In this document: positions 1-8,228 of the stretch, piece by piece
How positions within the stretch are numbered: position 1 is the stretch's first letter
How the letters are laid out: every line of letters starts with the position of its first letter
NCBI GenBank assembly: GCA_014239955.1
Contig: JAAZXW010000012.1
Coordinates: 73,617-136,402 of the forward strand
From: Methanobacteriota archaeon
Lineage (GTDB): Archaea; Thermoplasmatota; Poseidoniia; Poseidoniales; Thalassarchaeaceae
Length of the DNA: 62,786 bases
Direction of reading: 5' to 3'
The notes under the pieces: generated by a model
Seen by the model: only the letters and a program-made list of their open reading frames with translations
Told to the model about the DNA's origin: nothing
Database searches by the model: none
Made by a program: the position numbers and the translations under genes

Positions 1-661
1 CACAATCCATTGGCCACTTCCTCATTCTAATCCTCCCGCCGAATCCAGAAGCTCTACTGACCTCTTCAGCGACTCCTGCTATTTCCAATTCAGTTTTCCC
101 AAGCCCCCCGGTCTCACGAATAGATTCGAACATGGAGTGGTTGATTTCACCGCTTTCTCGCATCATTGACACCTCCCATTCTGATTTCACCTCTCTCAAT
201 TTGTATAGTAGGTCGGTGCAATCTTGAGAGGCCCCCTCCAATCCTTCCATTTTCTCACTAATGAAACTCCATCGGCTTTGCGGAACCTTCTGTTCTGTCA
301 TTGCAGGTTTCCGGGTACATCCGTACTTTGCTAACATCGCCGACAGCTCACCCATACGGGGGTGCTTCTCTGTGTCGTGAGGACAATCGCCCCCCCCACC
401 CTCGAAAGCAGCCCTTGGAACCGATCTGCGAACCAAGTGCCTAGATTGGATGTCAGCACCCTCGGCTCCAATTAGAAAAGCAGAGTTTTGGCGACCACCC
501 GTAAGCCAATACAACTCTACAGGGTCCTCAATGTACGCAGATTCGATACCCCCTTCTGCCAATGCAATTGACATCCTTTCTTGCCTGCTCTCTAATTCAG
601 AAACAGGGACCCTCCAGTCTTGCCCATCGGGCCCAACCAAAGTCGATGTATCCCATTCCAC
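1..661 (-). CDS. M24-family metallopeptidase (Xaa-Pro peptidase-like), N-terminal part
   Basis: The gene runs off the left edge of the window; about 220 N-terminal residues are visible. Reading the minus strand from a GTG at 661 gives a continuous frame with an N-terminal creatinase-like domain: a segment reading ERMSIALAEGG, then IESAYIEDPVELYWLTGG, the typical 'you may see, you may not' substrate-recognition strand of Xaa-Pro dipeptidases. Further on comes a helix of the type LREVKSEWEVSMMRESGEI that leads into the pita-bread catalytic domain outside the window. The frame is closed by a TGA just upstream and GTG is the only sensible start before the conserved region. The gene is divergent from pgk with about 100 bp between them. 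Metal ligands lie beyond the window, so activity cannot be judged. Confidence 0.75.
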   Translation of the reverse strand, partial: MEWDTSTLVGPDGQDWRVPVSELESRQERMSIALAEGGIESAYIEDPVELYWLTGGRQNSAFLIGAEGADIQSRHLVRRSVPRAAFEGGGGDCPHDTEKHPRMGELSAMLAKYGCTRKPAMTEQKVPQSRWSFISEKMEGLEGASQDCTDLLYKLREVKSEWEVSMMRESGEINHSMFESIRETGGLGKTELEIAGVAEEVSRASGFGGRIRMRKWPMDC

Positions 662-759
662 ATATGGTCTTGAATTGCCATAACAGAAAGGGGTTTTGGG
701 TCCAAAGCATTCAGAAAATCATCCACAACGGCCAAAACCCCTTTCCTAGTGGACAAGCC

Positions 760-2025
760 GTGGAAGGGGTTCTGACCCTCGAAGACGTTGACCTCATAGG
801 GAGAACCGTTCTGTACAGAGTCGACGTAAACTCCCCTCTAGAACCTTCTACTGGAAGACTACTGGATGATGGAAGGCTGAGGGGGATCATCCCCACTCTA
901 AAGTCCCTTGAGTCATCACGAGTGGTAATTATTGGACACCAATCTAGACCAGGTAAATCTGACTTCACCAGTATGTCCAAGCATTGCACGAGACTTTCTC
1001 AGATACTAGGACGACCAATCAAATTCGTTCCAGATGTCTGCGGAGACGAAGCTCTCGACGAGATTAGAAACATGTCCGACGGGGAAATCATTTTTCTGGA
1101 CAACGTAAGAAAAAATGAAGAAGAGTACGGGGTAAAGTACAGTTCAAACAAGGACACAGAGGACACCGATATCGTCGACTCCCTTTCCTCGGTTTCAGAC
1201 GTATTTGTGACAGATGCATTCGCCGCGGCCCATCGAAGATCGCCCTCTCTAACTGGATTTACCCACTCACTTCCTTGTATTGCTGGAACTCTAATGGAGA
1301 AAGAGATTAGAAGTCTAAGAACTGCATTGAGGAACCCTCCAAGGCCATATCTAGCAATACTTGGCGGGACAAAATGCGATGACTCAGTCAGGGTCGCTTT
1401 GAACCTCATTTCAAGGGAACAAGTAGACAAAATAGCATTTGTCGGCGTAACAGGCAACTTGATGCTCTGGATTGACGGCAATGACATTGGCGAGAGAAAT
1501 AAGAATTTCATCCGCAATTCGCTCGGCGATGACTTCGAAATAGCATGGGAGATGGCTCAGAGAATAATTTCTGAACACCCAGAAAAAGCCATTCTCCCAG
1601 TAGACGTTGCAGTCGAGTCGAATGGAAAGAGAACTCCTCTGTCAATAGATGACCTACCTACTGATAATCCAATATACGACGTTGGTATAGAGACTCTAAA
1701 ATCACTCAAACCCCTGGTGCAGAATGCCGGATGCATTCTATGGAACGGCCCAGCATCATACTTCGAACTCCCCGAATTTGCTTTCGGAACCATCGAGATT
1801 CTCAATATGTGCACAGAGACGAATGCGATGACCATTATTGGAGGGGGTCACACAAGTGCTTTGGTAAACAGCAGAGGTGCTTCGAATCTCATTTCCCACA
1901 ACAGTACTGGGGGTGGCTCAACAATGAGTTTCCTATCCGGTGAGCCGATGCCCGTCATAGCTTCTCTGAAAGACTCATCTAGAAAGTATGGCGATGCAAT
2001 AGAGAGCATGGGACTAGCATCGTGA
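760..2025 (+). CDS. pgk: Phosphoglycerate kinase
   Basis: Transfers phosphate between 1,3-bisphosphoglycerate and ADP in central carbon metabolism. The N-terminal strand LIGRTVLYRVDVNSPLE matches the conserved RvDfNvP motif of PGK. The substrate-binding segment HQSRPGK, the FVPDVCG and IIFLDNVRKNEEE stretches, FVTDAFAAAHR, AILGGTKCDDS and a C-terminal IIGGGHTSALV (nucleotide-binding loop) follow in the expected order. Length from GTG 760 is 421 residues, close to the usual 390-415. The frame is open upstream to 562 without resemblance to PGK, and that part overlaps the divergent M24 gene, so GTG 760 is preferred. The stop codon directly touches the CCA end of a convergent tRNA-Thr gene. Confidence 0.95.
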   Translation: MEGVLTLEDVDLIGRTVLYRVDVNSPLEPSTGRLLDDGRLRGIIPTLKSLESSRVVIIGHQSRPGKSDFTSMSKHCTRLSQILGRPIKFVPDVCGDEALDEIRNMSDGEIIFLDNVRKNEEEYGVKYSSNKDTEDTDIVDSLSSVSDVFVTDAFAAAHRRSPSLTGFTHSLPCIAGTLMEKEIRSLRTALRNPPRPYLAILGGTKCDDSVRVALNLISREQVDKIAFVGVTGNLMLWIDGNDIGERNKNFIRNSLGDDFEIAWEMAQRIISEHPEKAILPVDVAVESNGKRTPLSIDDLPTDNPIYDVGIETLKSLKPLVQNAGCILWNGPASYFELPEFAFGTIEILNMCTETNAMTIIGGGHTSALVNSRGASNLISHNSTGGGSTMSFLSGEPMPVIASLKDSSRKYGDAIESMGLAS

Positions 2026-2102
2026 TGGAGCCACTGGGGAGATTCGAACTCTCGGCCTTCTGATTACGAATCAGACGCTCTACCGGGCTAAGCTACAGTG
2101 GC
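2026..2102 (-). tRNA. tRNA-Thr (anticodon CGT), CCA encoded
   Basis: The minus strand folds as a cloverleaf. The 7-bp acceptor GCCACTG/CAGTGGC is perfect; there is a D arm with the AGCCCGGTA loop, an anticodon stem TCTGA/TCAGA around the loop TTCGTAA, and a T loop TTCGAAT. Anticodon CGT decodes the threonine codon ACG. The T stem carries one apparent A-C mismatch (positions 50 and 64). The discriminator is T and the 3' CCA is encoded (plus-strand tgg at 2026-2028), directly abutting the pgk stop codon. A TATA-like CTTATG lies about 30 nt upstream. Confidence 0.93.
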
Positions 2103-2122
2103 AGCGAAGCGACCACCTTCGA

Positions 2123-2134
2123 TACGGACATAAG
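2123..2134 (-). promoter_or_regulatory. Putative TATA element of tRNA-Thr
   Basis: On the minus strand these bases read CTTATGTCCGTA. The CTTATG core is centred about 30 nt before the 5' end of the mature tRNA, the correct distance for an archaeal TATA box with initiation a few bases upstream of the tRNA. The identical 12-mer occurs upstream of nuoA at 35706-35717, which supports a promoter role. Confidence 0.5.
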
Positions 2135-2170
2135 AGAATCGGTGAAATCGAGGGGGCAATTCTCAGTGAC

Positions 2171-3556
2171 TCACTTTAGTTTTCCAATGTCTGCGACATG
2201 CCCTATCCTGTCTTCTACGTCCGCCAATATTTCTTCCAAAGAGGCACGATCCTTGGCCTCAGCCCTCATCACCAGAATCGGCTCTGTGTTGCTTGGACGG
2301 CAAAGGAACCAACCCTCATCATATCTGACACGGACCCCATCAACTTCTGAGAACTCCATGTCTGCATACGCATTCTTTACCGCAGCCATAACATCCTCCC
2401 TGTCTCCGACTAATGGGACCTTTCCCTCGTCTGTAGATGGATACTCTGGCATGAACTCGAACCGCTCTGAGAATTTCACACCTCCATGGTCTGGGGACTT
2501 ATCCCTGCTGACAATCTCCAGAAGTCTAGCAGCATTGTAAATTGAGTCATCGAAGCCATCCCAGAAATCATTCATGAAGAAGTGTCCTGACATCTCTCCT
2601 GCCATCGGAGAACCTGGATTCTCTCCCAACTCCAGTTTCATGAAAGTATGGCCGGTTCTGACCATCTTGGGAACCCCGCCCAATCGAAGAATTGACTCCT
2701 CTAGAGCCATACTGCACTTTACATCGAAGAAGATGGTTCTCTCCTCCTCAGAAGCACCTTCTTTGATATTTTCCAGTACATCTTTGACGAATATCCACAT
2801 CAACCTGTCCGGATGGATGAAATTACCATTTTCGTCAACCACGCCTAGGCGATCACCGTCACCATCCATGCCAATCCCGAATTCTGCACCGTGTTCGACA
2901 ACTGCCTTTCCAAGGTCAACCATGTTCTCCTGCCTCGTTGGATCTGGTGGATGATTTGGGAACGAATTATCCCAGTCGCAGTAGAGGGGTATGACGTCTA
3001 CTCCTATTTTCTCCAGAGTCCTAAGTGCCAAAGGGCCCGGAACAGCATTCCCACAGTCCAGTACTACTCTGACTTCTCTCGAAGGCTTCCCTACGCTTTC
3101 CTCAATTGCTCCTATGTAGGAATCCTCGTAGTCATCCATAGAGAGGTAATCGCCATCGCCCTTTCTGAATTCACCAGCCTCGAAGGTCCTTCTGATATCT
3201 TGCAAGTCTTCTCCGCCCAGTGGCATTTTTCCTTGGCAGATTTTGAAACCATTGTATTCGGGTGGATTGTGACTAGCAGTAATTGCTACAGCGACATCTA
3301 CAGGAAGATCGACGGTCGACCTGTAGAGGACCCCCGTCGTAGAGATTCCCAGATCAATAACATCCGCACCAGCAGACATAAGCCCCTTGACGAAAGCCTC
3401 GTGATAACTTGGACTCGTCTCACGGATGTCTCGGACCAAGGATACGCTTTTTGCATCAAGATGGGTAGCAATCGCCTGGCCTAGTCGTTCAGAGAATTCA
3501 ACATCTAATTCATCCCCCGCAATTCCTCTGATGTCATAGGCCTTGAAAACACTCAT
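2171..3556 (-). CDS. Phosphomannomutase/phosphoglucomutase (alpha-D-phosphohexomutase)
   Basis: Interconverts hexose 1- and 6-phosphates for nucleotide-sugar, glycan and central metabolism. Starting at ATG 3556 (MSVFKAYDIRG), the protein has 461 residues, normal for the family. It shows the phosphoserine active-site loop TASHNPPEYNG (Ser about 95), the metal-binding loop GMDGDGDRLG, the sugar-binding loop GEMSGHFF and a C-terminal phosphate-binding segment RPSNTEPILVMRAEA. An in-frame ATG at 3583 would add nine residues. The 3556 start is favoured because it matches the family N-terminus and has a GAGGGT element 6 nt upstream. It is the last protein gene of a packed minus-strand operon. Substrate preference (mannose, glucose or glucosamine phosphate) cannot be decided from sequence. 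Confidence 0.93.
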   Translation of the reverse strand: MSVFKAYDIRGIAGDELDVEFSERLGQAIATHLDAKSVSLVRDIRETSPSYHEAFVKGLMSAGADVIDLGISTTGVLYRSTVDLPVDVAVAITASHNPPEYNGFKICQGKMPLGGEDLQDIRRTFEAGEFRKGDGDYLSMDDYEDSYIGAIEESVGKPSREVRVVLDCGNAVPGPLALRTLEKIGVDVIPLYCDWDNSFPNHPPDPTRQENMVDLGKAVVEHGAEFGIGMDGDGDRLGVVDENGNFIHPDRLMWIFVKDVLENIKEGASEEERTIFFDVKCSMALEESILRLGGVPKMVRTGHTFMKLELGENPGSPMAGEMSGHFFMNDFWDGFDDSIYNAARLLEIVSRDKSPDHGGVKFSERFEFMPEYPSTDEGKVPLVGDREDVMAAVKNAYADMEFSEVDGVRVRYDEGWFLCRPSNTEPILVMRAEAKDRASLEEILADVEDRIGHVADIGKLK

Positions 3557-3604
3557 CCGGATACCCTCTTCCGATTGTGCCATATTGTGTTCTTTTGAAA
3601 TTTT

Positions 3605-3967
3605 TCACTTTGCATATTTCTCTGCCCCATGAAAATGTAGAGAGATGTAATCCTCGTCACCAACTACCCAACTATCATGCGGCTCGGGTCCTATGTAGAA
3701 TATGTCCCCTGCCCCCAATTCGTGAATTTCCCCGTTTTTGAAAGCACACGTTGCGACGCCAGAGACTACCATTCCCAAATGTTCTACTTCACAGAAGTCA
3801 GTTCCCGAAATAGGAGAGACATCATCCGACCACTTCCACCCAGGGTAGTAAGTTGCTCTGCCAATCGTCATACCCCCAAAGTGAACAAGTTCGAACTTGC
3901 CCTTCTCGAAGGTCCTAACCTCATCCGGAGTCTCGAATCTTTTCACAATTATATCATCCAATTTCAC
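3605..3967 (-). CDS. Small single-domain cupin protein
   Basis: A 120-residue protein with a single beta-barrel cupin pattern: GGMTIGRATYYPGWKWSDDV, then CEVEHLGMVVSGVATCAFKNGE and the C-terminal motif GDIFYIGPEPHDSWVVGDE, ending LHFHGAE. The His and Glu residues in EVEHLG and PEPHDSW sit where cupins bind a metal. Start is GTG 3967, overlapping the RidA stop by one base (TAGTG), so the two are translationally coupled. Function is unknown; the link to RidA may mean a role in small-molecule detoxification or sensing, but that is only inference. Confidence 0.85.
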   Translation of the reverse strand: MKLDDIIVKRFETPDEVRTFEKGKFELVHFGGMTIGRATYYPGWKWSDDVSPISGTDFCEVEHLGMVVSGVATCAFKNGEIHELGAGDIFYIGPEPHDSWVVGDEDYISLHFHGAEKYAK

Positions 3968-4383
3968 TATACCAAGGCCTCCTCTAGCTCCGGAGGAAAA
4001 TCTGTCCTGTAGTCCCCAGAGCTCCTAAACGCCTCACACACAATCTCCACTAGCGCACCAAGAGGCAATTTTGAAACGCAATATGCAGCCCTTGCAGGTG
4101 GGATGATATCACCTAGCCATTCTCCATAAATATCGTTGATCTTTCCATAATAATCGATATCCGTCATTAGAATGGTGACCTTTACCAAATCAGCTTTTGA
4201 ACTATTTGCAGTCGCAAGTAAATCATCAATCTTGGCCAAAGTGCCAATCGTTTGGGACTCAATTTCATCTCCAGCGTCTACGTCGATTTGGCCGGATAAC
4301 CAGATATGATCTTTCACAGATATTCCCGGGCTGTACGGTCCGAATTTCTCTCCACCGGTATCAATCTTCAACTTTCTACTCAT
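3967..4383 (-). CDS. RidA family (YjgF/UK114) enamine/imine deaminase
   Basis: RidA proteins hydrolyse reactive enamine/imine intermediates such as 2-aminoacrylate. The 138-residue product has the family order: an N-terminal PYSPGISVKDHIWLSGQI, a central helix with VKVTILMTDIDYYGKINDIYGEW, and PPARAAYCVSKLPLGALVEI. Arg98, which in RidA binds the carboxylate of the intermediate, is present, as is the Glu of VEI (about 113). The gene lies in a minus-strand operon between a Nudix gene and a cupin gene, with 1-base overlap to the latter. Deaminase activity is inferred from the conserved Arg; other subgroup functions are possible. Confidence 0.92.
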   Translation of the reverse strand: MSRKLKIDTGGEKFGPYSPGISVKDHIWLSGQIDVDAGDEIESQTIGTLAKIDDLLATANSSKADLVKVTILMTDIDYYGKINDIYGEWLGDIIPPARAAYCVSKLPLGALVEIVCEAFRSSGDYRTDFPPELEEALV

Positions 4384-4412
4384 GTCTTTGCTAAGAGGTG
4401 GGGCGTATAGCG

Positions 4413-4826
4413 TTACTCGCGTAGTTGCTCAATGACTTCGAAATGGTCGCCTGCCACATCTCCCGAAACAATGCTATCCAGCTTCATCCATTCTGCTTCT
4501 GCGGCATCATCTCCAGCCTCGGGCACCGATTCTTCGTCAACCTGAACCAGGTAGAAGATTGATACTACGTGTTTTCGCGGATCCCTCTCTGGTCTACCTT
4601 TCACTGCATACACCCGGGGGCCCCAACCTTCTACCCCGGTCTCTTCCAGAAGTTCCCGCAATGCAGCAGTCTCAGGATTCTCACCATAGTCGACAAACCC
4701 CCCAGGGAATGCAAGCTTCCCTTTCCATGGAGGCAAACCTCTCCTGATTAGGAGAACCTCTCCAAGATCTCTTCTGAGACAAATAGCGTCCACCGCAAGC
4801 GAGGGGTTCCGAAAACTATCATTCAC
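4413..4826 (-). CDS. Nudix hydrolase, ADP-ribose pyrophosphatase-like
   Basis: A 137-residue protein with a complete Nudix box: G43-x5-E49-x7-R57-E58-L-L-E61-E62-T-G64. These residues bind the divalent metals used to cleave nucleoside diphosphate-X substrates. The PWKGKLAFPGGFVDYGE lead-in and the following RDPRKHVVSIFYLV are typical of small archaeal/bacterial ADP-ribose pyrophosphatases, so that substrate is the best guess. The gene starts 8 bp inside the end of the upstream cis-prenyltransferase gene, implying co-transcription. Substrate identity is not proven by sequence. Confidence 0.92.
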   Translation of the reverse strand: MNDSFRNPSLAVDAICLRRDLGEVLLIRRGLPPWKGKLAFPGGFVDYGENPETAALRELLEETGVEGWGPRVYAVKGRPERDPRKHVVSIFYLVQVDEESVPEAGDDAAEAEWMKLDSIVSGDVAGDHFEVIEQLRE

Positions 4827-5700
4827 CGTATCTCCTCCTCCTCATCTGATAGGTCTCAATCGCATCATACAGATCCGACTTCGTGAAAGAAGGCCAATGT
4901 ACGTCAGTGAAGTATAGCTCAGAGTATGCGATCTGCCAAAGTAGGAAGTTCGAGACTCGCTCCTCTCCACTAGTTCTGATTACCAAATCCGGATCCGGGA
5001 TCTCCGCATCGTACAGGCGATTGGAAATCTCGGTAGTGTCAATCTGTTCCAGGGATAGCGTTCCAGAAGCGTGATCAGAGGCAATCCCCTTCACAGCGTC
5101 GACTATCTCCTCTCTCCCCCCGTATGCAAGGCATACAGTGAAAGTGAAATTGGAGTAGCCACTGGTCTTCTCTTGAGCATTCTCGATTGCCCGATTAACC
5201 CTATTCGGGAGCTCTTCTGTCCTGCCAACAACCCTGACCCGGACTCCTCTGGAGTGGATTCTCTCATCTTCCGATATTTCACCTAGACCGGCAACGTATA
5301 GATCGAATAAAGCCTCCAACTCATCCGAGTCCCTACTTGATAGGTTCTCGGTCGAAAGCGCGTAAACTGTGAGATAGGGTATCCCCAGGTCCATTACCCA
5401 GTCCATTACTTCCCTCAACTTCTCCTTGCCATGCCTATGGCCAATCTCCGTACCCAGACTCAGACTCCAGGCAAACCTTCGGTTGCCATCCATGATGATG
5501 GAGATATGCTGGGGTAACTCACTTCTGGCAACTCTGTCGCGTTTCCTTCTAGCACGAACTCTATCTAATCTTGAAACGAAACTCCAAGCTAACCATGAGT
5601 TAGACAACGCTCTTGCTGGAATTGAGAAAAATCTGTACTTTAGAAGTCGCTTTGCAACACTGTCGATTCCTCGACCAAGCCTCTTCCCCCTCCTTCTCAT
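4819..5700 (-). CDS. uppS: Polyprenyl diphosphate synthase (cis-prenyltransferase, UppS family)
   Basis: Condenses isopentenyl diphosphate in cis onto an allylic primer to make the long polyprenyl carrier used for glycan assembly (dolichol in archaea). The catalytic DGNRR appears at residues 71-75, followed by HRHGKEKLREV, YALSTENLSSR, and the C-terminal RTSGEERVSNFLLWQ and YTELYF-like SELYFTDVHWPSF. Length is 293 residues, with an N-terminal basic stretch of about 60 residues before the core. The gene sits between HAD and Nudix genes in the minus-strand operon; association with the HAD gene suggests a polyprenyl-phosphate theme, an inference only. Confidence 0.93.
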   Translation of the reverse strand: MRRRGKRLGRGIDSVAKRLLKYRFFSIPARALSNSWLAWSFVSRLDRVRARRKRDRVARSELPQHISIIMDGNRRFAWSLSLGTEIGHRHGKEKLREVMDWVMDLGIPYLTVYALSTENLSSRDSDELEALFDLYVAGLGEISEDERIHSRGVRVRVVGRTEELPNRVNRAIENAQEKTSGYSNFTFTVCLAYGGREEIVDAVKGIASDHASGTLSLEQIDTTEISNRLYDAEIPDPDLVIRTSGEERVSNFLLWQIAYSELYFTDVHWPSFTKSDLYDAIETYQMRRRRYGE

Positions 5701-5747
5701 ATTTGTCCCGGGAGGTACAAACGTTAAGACAACTAACCAGAAACGGC

Positions 5748-6311
5748 CTATTCGAAAATGATGTCAGCCGAATCTCCCATTCTATCCAGAAGCCCACTCT
5801 CGGGATTCACTACAATCACTTCCCCCGAGTGTTCCCAAACTGGCAAGTCATGCTTGCTGTTTCCCGCATAAGCGAACCCCCCTTCTCCAAATCTAGATAC
5901 TAGGGCCTCGGCCTTCTTTTCTCCTCTTAGATTGAATAATGAGTCAGAGGCCATTACATCCGAGAATAGCCCTACGTGACCGGCTACTTGCTCTGCAATT
6001 AGCCTATCAGATGCAGTGGCTAGAATCAAAGTCCTGCCCTTTGCCCTCTCTCCAGTCAGCCAATCAAGGAACCCCTCGTGATATTCCAATTCGGAGGGAT
6101 CGAAAATAAGCTTCTCCGCTAGGTCCCTCTTCCATTGAGCCCTCCTCCCCGTGAACTCCTTCACCAGCATCCCCATTATTGTCCACGGACGCCTGAGTAT
6201 CACCCTTCGAATGCTTACCCAGCTCATGTCAGTGAGGATAAGTGTCCCATCCATGTCGACTGCAATTGGGATTTCGGAACTACTCTGACCCACAGCATTC
6301 GCTTGGGCCAC
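5748..6311 (-). CDS. HAD-superfamily phosphatase
   Basis: A 187-residue haloacid dehalogenase-like hydrolase. Motif I is DMDGTL with the nucleophile Asp19 and acid/base Asp21; motif II is the Thr in ILATASD; motif III is Lys in GEKKAEAL; motif IV is AGNSKHDLPV with the metal-binding Asp. The cap between motifs I and II is helical (FTGRRAQWKRDLAEKL). It resembles the HAD module often found with UbiA-type prenyltransferases, for example in decaprenyl-phosphoribose synthesis. Together with the neighbouring uppS this hints at polyprenyl-linked sugar phosphate chemistry. First gene of the operon; divergent from the gene at 6371. Confidence 0.88.
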   Translation of the reverse strand: MAQANAVGQSSSEIPIAVDMDGTLILTDMSWVSIRRVILRRPWTIMGMLVKEFTGRRAQWKRDLAEKLIFDPSELEYHEGFLDWLTGERAKGRTLILATASDRLIAEQVAGHVGLFSDVMASDSLFNLRGEKKAEALVSRFGEGGFAYAGNSKHDLPVWEHSGEVIVVNPESGLLDRMGDSADIIFE

Positions 6312-6370
6312 TACAATTCAAAGCCTTCGCAGACCGATTCAATGAAGCCTTGGACCCTTTCCAAGTCCCG

Positions 6371-7636
6371 ATGAAGATGCCGGCGGGGGTTGAATCTTGG
6401 AGGCCTGCGGCGCTGCCTCAAATTGAACACACCGAAATCGCCCCACGTGGATTCGAGATCCTAGAATTCTCCGGAAGGGGCCCGTTGTCTGCATTTTCAT
6501 GCTCGACGATCCAGCCTTCCGAGTTGAGCAAAAAATCTGACTGGACTGAACTTGTTTCGGAACTGGATGCTTGGGGCGAGGTCCCCGAACCCAATTCGAT
6601 AGATCAAGTCTCAATTTCTGATAATGGTCGTGGCCCGGTTGCGCACCTCGGTTCAGAGGCGGAATGGATAGCCGAGTTTCTTCCATGGGGGTCAGATGGT
6701 TTACTCAGGAAGAGAGTCAACTCCTACCCAGAATCTTGTGATTTACCATGCGGGGGGTATTCTTGGAAGGGTTCTGATGTCATCTTGATTAGGAAGGAAA
6801 TAACCCACATCGCGAACTCCAGAGAATTACTATCCGATGCTTTGGAAAATGGAAACAAGGGTAAATCAGACGAGATTCTCAGGAAATGCGGCAGGTCACT
6901 AGGGACCCTGCATAACCACGTCGGAGGCATCCGAGTCACCCCTCCCGATCCCAAGAGATGGAACGCTAGGGTGGCAGGAATAGAGGAGGCTCTCCACGCC
7001 CGTTCCATTTGGAGGGCCCCATATTCAAGAGATTCAGATTGCATGCTCTCGATTGGAGACGTCAGACTCGATGACTTCAGGGGCGACTCCATAAGAATCG
7101 GAAGACCGAGGTTATCCGATGCACTTCATCCACCCGACTGCGGTTTCCCAGCTATCAGGGACCTTGCTTCATTGACCCATGATCTGTCCAGACTGCACTA
7201 TAGCTCAGGGTCGCAATTGGACATTGTTGGACTCAGACTCTCACTGATTGGGGGCTGGAGGGAAACTGCCCCCAGTAAGTGGGCTTCTGAGAATGTGTTT
7301 TACTCCCACCGAGGGGGTCTAGCCATCTGGGAGTACGAACAGTGCCTGCTCGATGTAGTCGAGGCCACGTCCCACCAATCTGGGCCTCCTCAGCCTGCAG
7401 TGGGACTAATCGAGTTCGTTCCTAGTTTTCAGAAGAAGATGTTCAACAACAGAACAATAGGGGCTTTGTCGATAATGGCTGGATTATTCGGGATATCCAC
7501 ACTTTACGCCTCTTTCCCCCCATCACTACAGGAAACTTTCATGCCATCATTGTGCTTCATTGCCAGCATAGTTCTGATGAGGGCTTATCGCAGGATGTCT
7601 CCCCCGCCCGAGGCTCCATTCAATCGACTAGTTTGA
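6371..7636 (+). CDS. Degenerate kinase-like (aminoglycoside phosphotransferase-type) membrane protein
   Basis: No confident family match. The frame is open from 6242, but that part overlaps the divergent HAD gene; ATG 6371 or 6377 is the likely start (about 421 residues). The central region resembles an APH/ABC1-type kinase: SLGTLHNHVGG (about residue 175) is like the LGxLH helix, and IGDVRLDDF...IRIGRPRLSDA (about 231-255) lines up with the catalytic HGDLxxxN...hxDWxxA segment. The catalytic His, the Asn and the metal-binding Asp of a true kinase are not obvious. Two hydrophobic helices near the C-terminus (TIGALSIMAGLFGISTLYA and ETFMPSLCFIASIVLM) suggest membrane anchoring. The 3' end overlaps the convergent mutase gene by 17 bp. 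I read it as a membrane-tethered pseudokinase, with low certainty. Confidence 0.5.
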   Translation: MKMPAGVESWRPAALPQIEHTEIAPRGFEILEFSGRGPLSAFSCSTIQPSELSKKSDWTELVSELDAWGEVPEPNSIDQVSISDNGRGPVAHLGSEAEWIAEFLPWGSDGLLRKRVNSYPESCDLPCGGYSWKGSDVILIRKEITHIANSRELLSDALENGNKGKSDEILRKCGRSLGTLHNHVGGIRVTPPDPKRWNARVAGIEEALHARSIWRAPYSRDSDCMLSIGDVRLDDFRGDSIRIGRPRLSDALHPPDCGFPAIRDLASLTHDLSRLHYSSGSQLDIVGLRLSLIGGWRETAPSKWASENVFYSHRGGLAIWEYEQCLLDVVEATSHQSGPPQPAVGLIEFVPSFQKKMFNNRTIGALSIMAGLFGISTLYASFPPSLQETFMPSLCFIASIVLMRAYRRMSPPPEAPFNRLV

Positions 7637-8219
7637 TTTCGCCCTCTATGAACTCGTAGTACCTAGGCACTCCCGTCGGGATCTCGAATGAGACTATGTC
7701 CTCCGGGGATATCTCCTCGATATGCATCACAATTGACCTTAGAGAATTTCCATGAGCCGAAACTAGGACATCCATCCCCGCTTCAAGATCGGGGAGTATC
7801 TCCTCTTCGAAGTAGGGGATTGTCCTTTCTGCAGTCATCTCCAGACTCTCTCCATCCGGGGGGGCAACATCGAAAGATCTTCTCCAGATATGGACTTGTT
7901 CCGATCCATGTTTCTCAGCCGTTTCTGCCTTGTTTAGTCCTTGGAGCTCACCGTAATTCCTCTCGTTTAACCTCCAGTCGGTTTTAGTCACAGTTTCGTT
8001 CGAGGAATCATTAGCCAGAATGACAATCTCAGCAGTTCTCTGTGCGCGAATCAGATCACTTGTATGGACTACGTCAATTCCTTGGTTCCTGAGTTCCTGG
8101 CCGGCTTCTTCGGCTTCCAGGACCCCTTTCTCAGATAGATCAACATCGGTCCATCCGGTGAATCGATTCTCAGCATTCCAAACAGATTGTCCATGGCGGA
8201 TCAAAATCAGTTTTACCAA
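7620..8219 (-). CDS. gpmA: Phosphoglycerate mutase, cofactor-dependent type (histidine phosphatase superfamily)
   Basis: Interconverts 3- and 2-phosphoglycerate through a phosphohistidine. The N-terminus KLILIRHGQSVWN carries the catalytic His in RHG. FTGWTDVDLSEKG, HTSDLIRAQRTAEI, WRLNERNYGELQGLNK and SAHGNSLRSIVMH (second active-site His) are diagnostic of dPGM rather than a generic phosphatase. At about 200 residues it is shorter than E. coli GpmA. Two starts are possible: GTG 8228, directly after the mscS stop, or TTG 8219, which has an AGGTG element upstream and gives the family-like VKLILIRHG start; the latter is used here. It follows mscS on the same strand. Confidence 0.9.
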   Translation of the reverse strand: MVKLILIRHGQSVWNAENRFTGWTDVDLSEKGVLEAEEAGQELRNQGIDVVHTSDLIRAQRTAEIVILANDSSNETVTKTDWRLNERNYGELQGLNKAETAEKHGSEQVHIWRRSFDVAPPDGESLEMTAERTIPYFEEEILPDLEAGMDVLVSAHGNSLRSIVMHIEEISPEDIVSFEIPTGVPRYYEFIEGEIKLVD

Positions 8220-8228
8220 GACAAACAC

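Noticed and set aside
450-683. 77-codon plus-strand open frame
   Set aside because: It is antisense to the M24 peptidase and has no start signal or motif.
562-759. 66-codon upstream extension of the pgk frame
   Set aside because: It overlaps the divergent M24 gene, has no similarity to PGK, and GTG 760 gives a normal-length protein.
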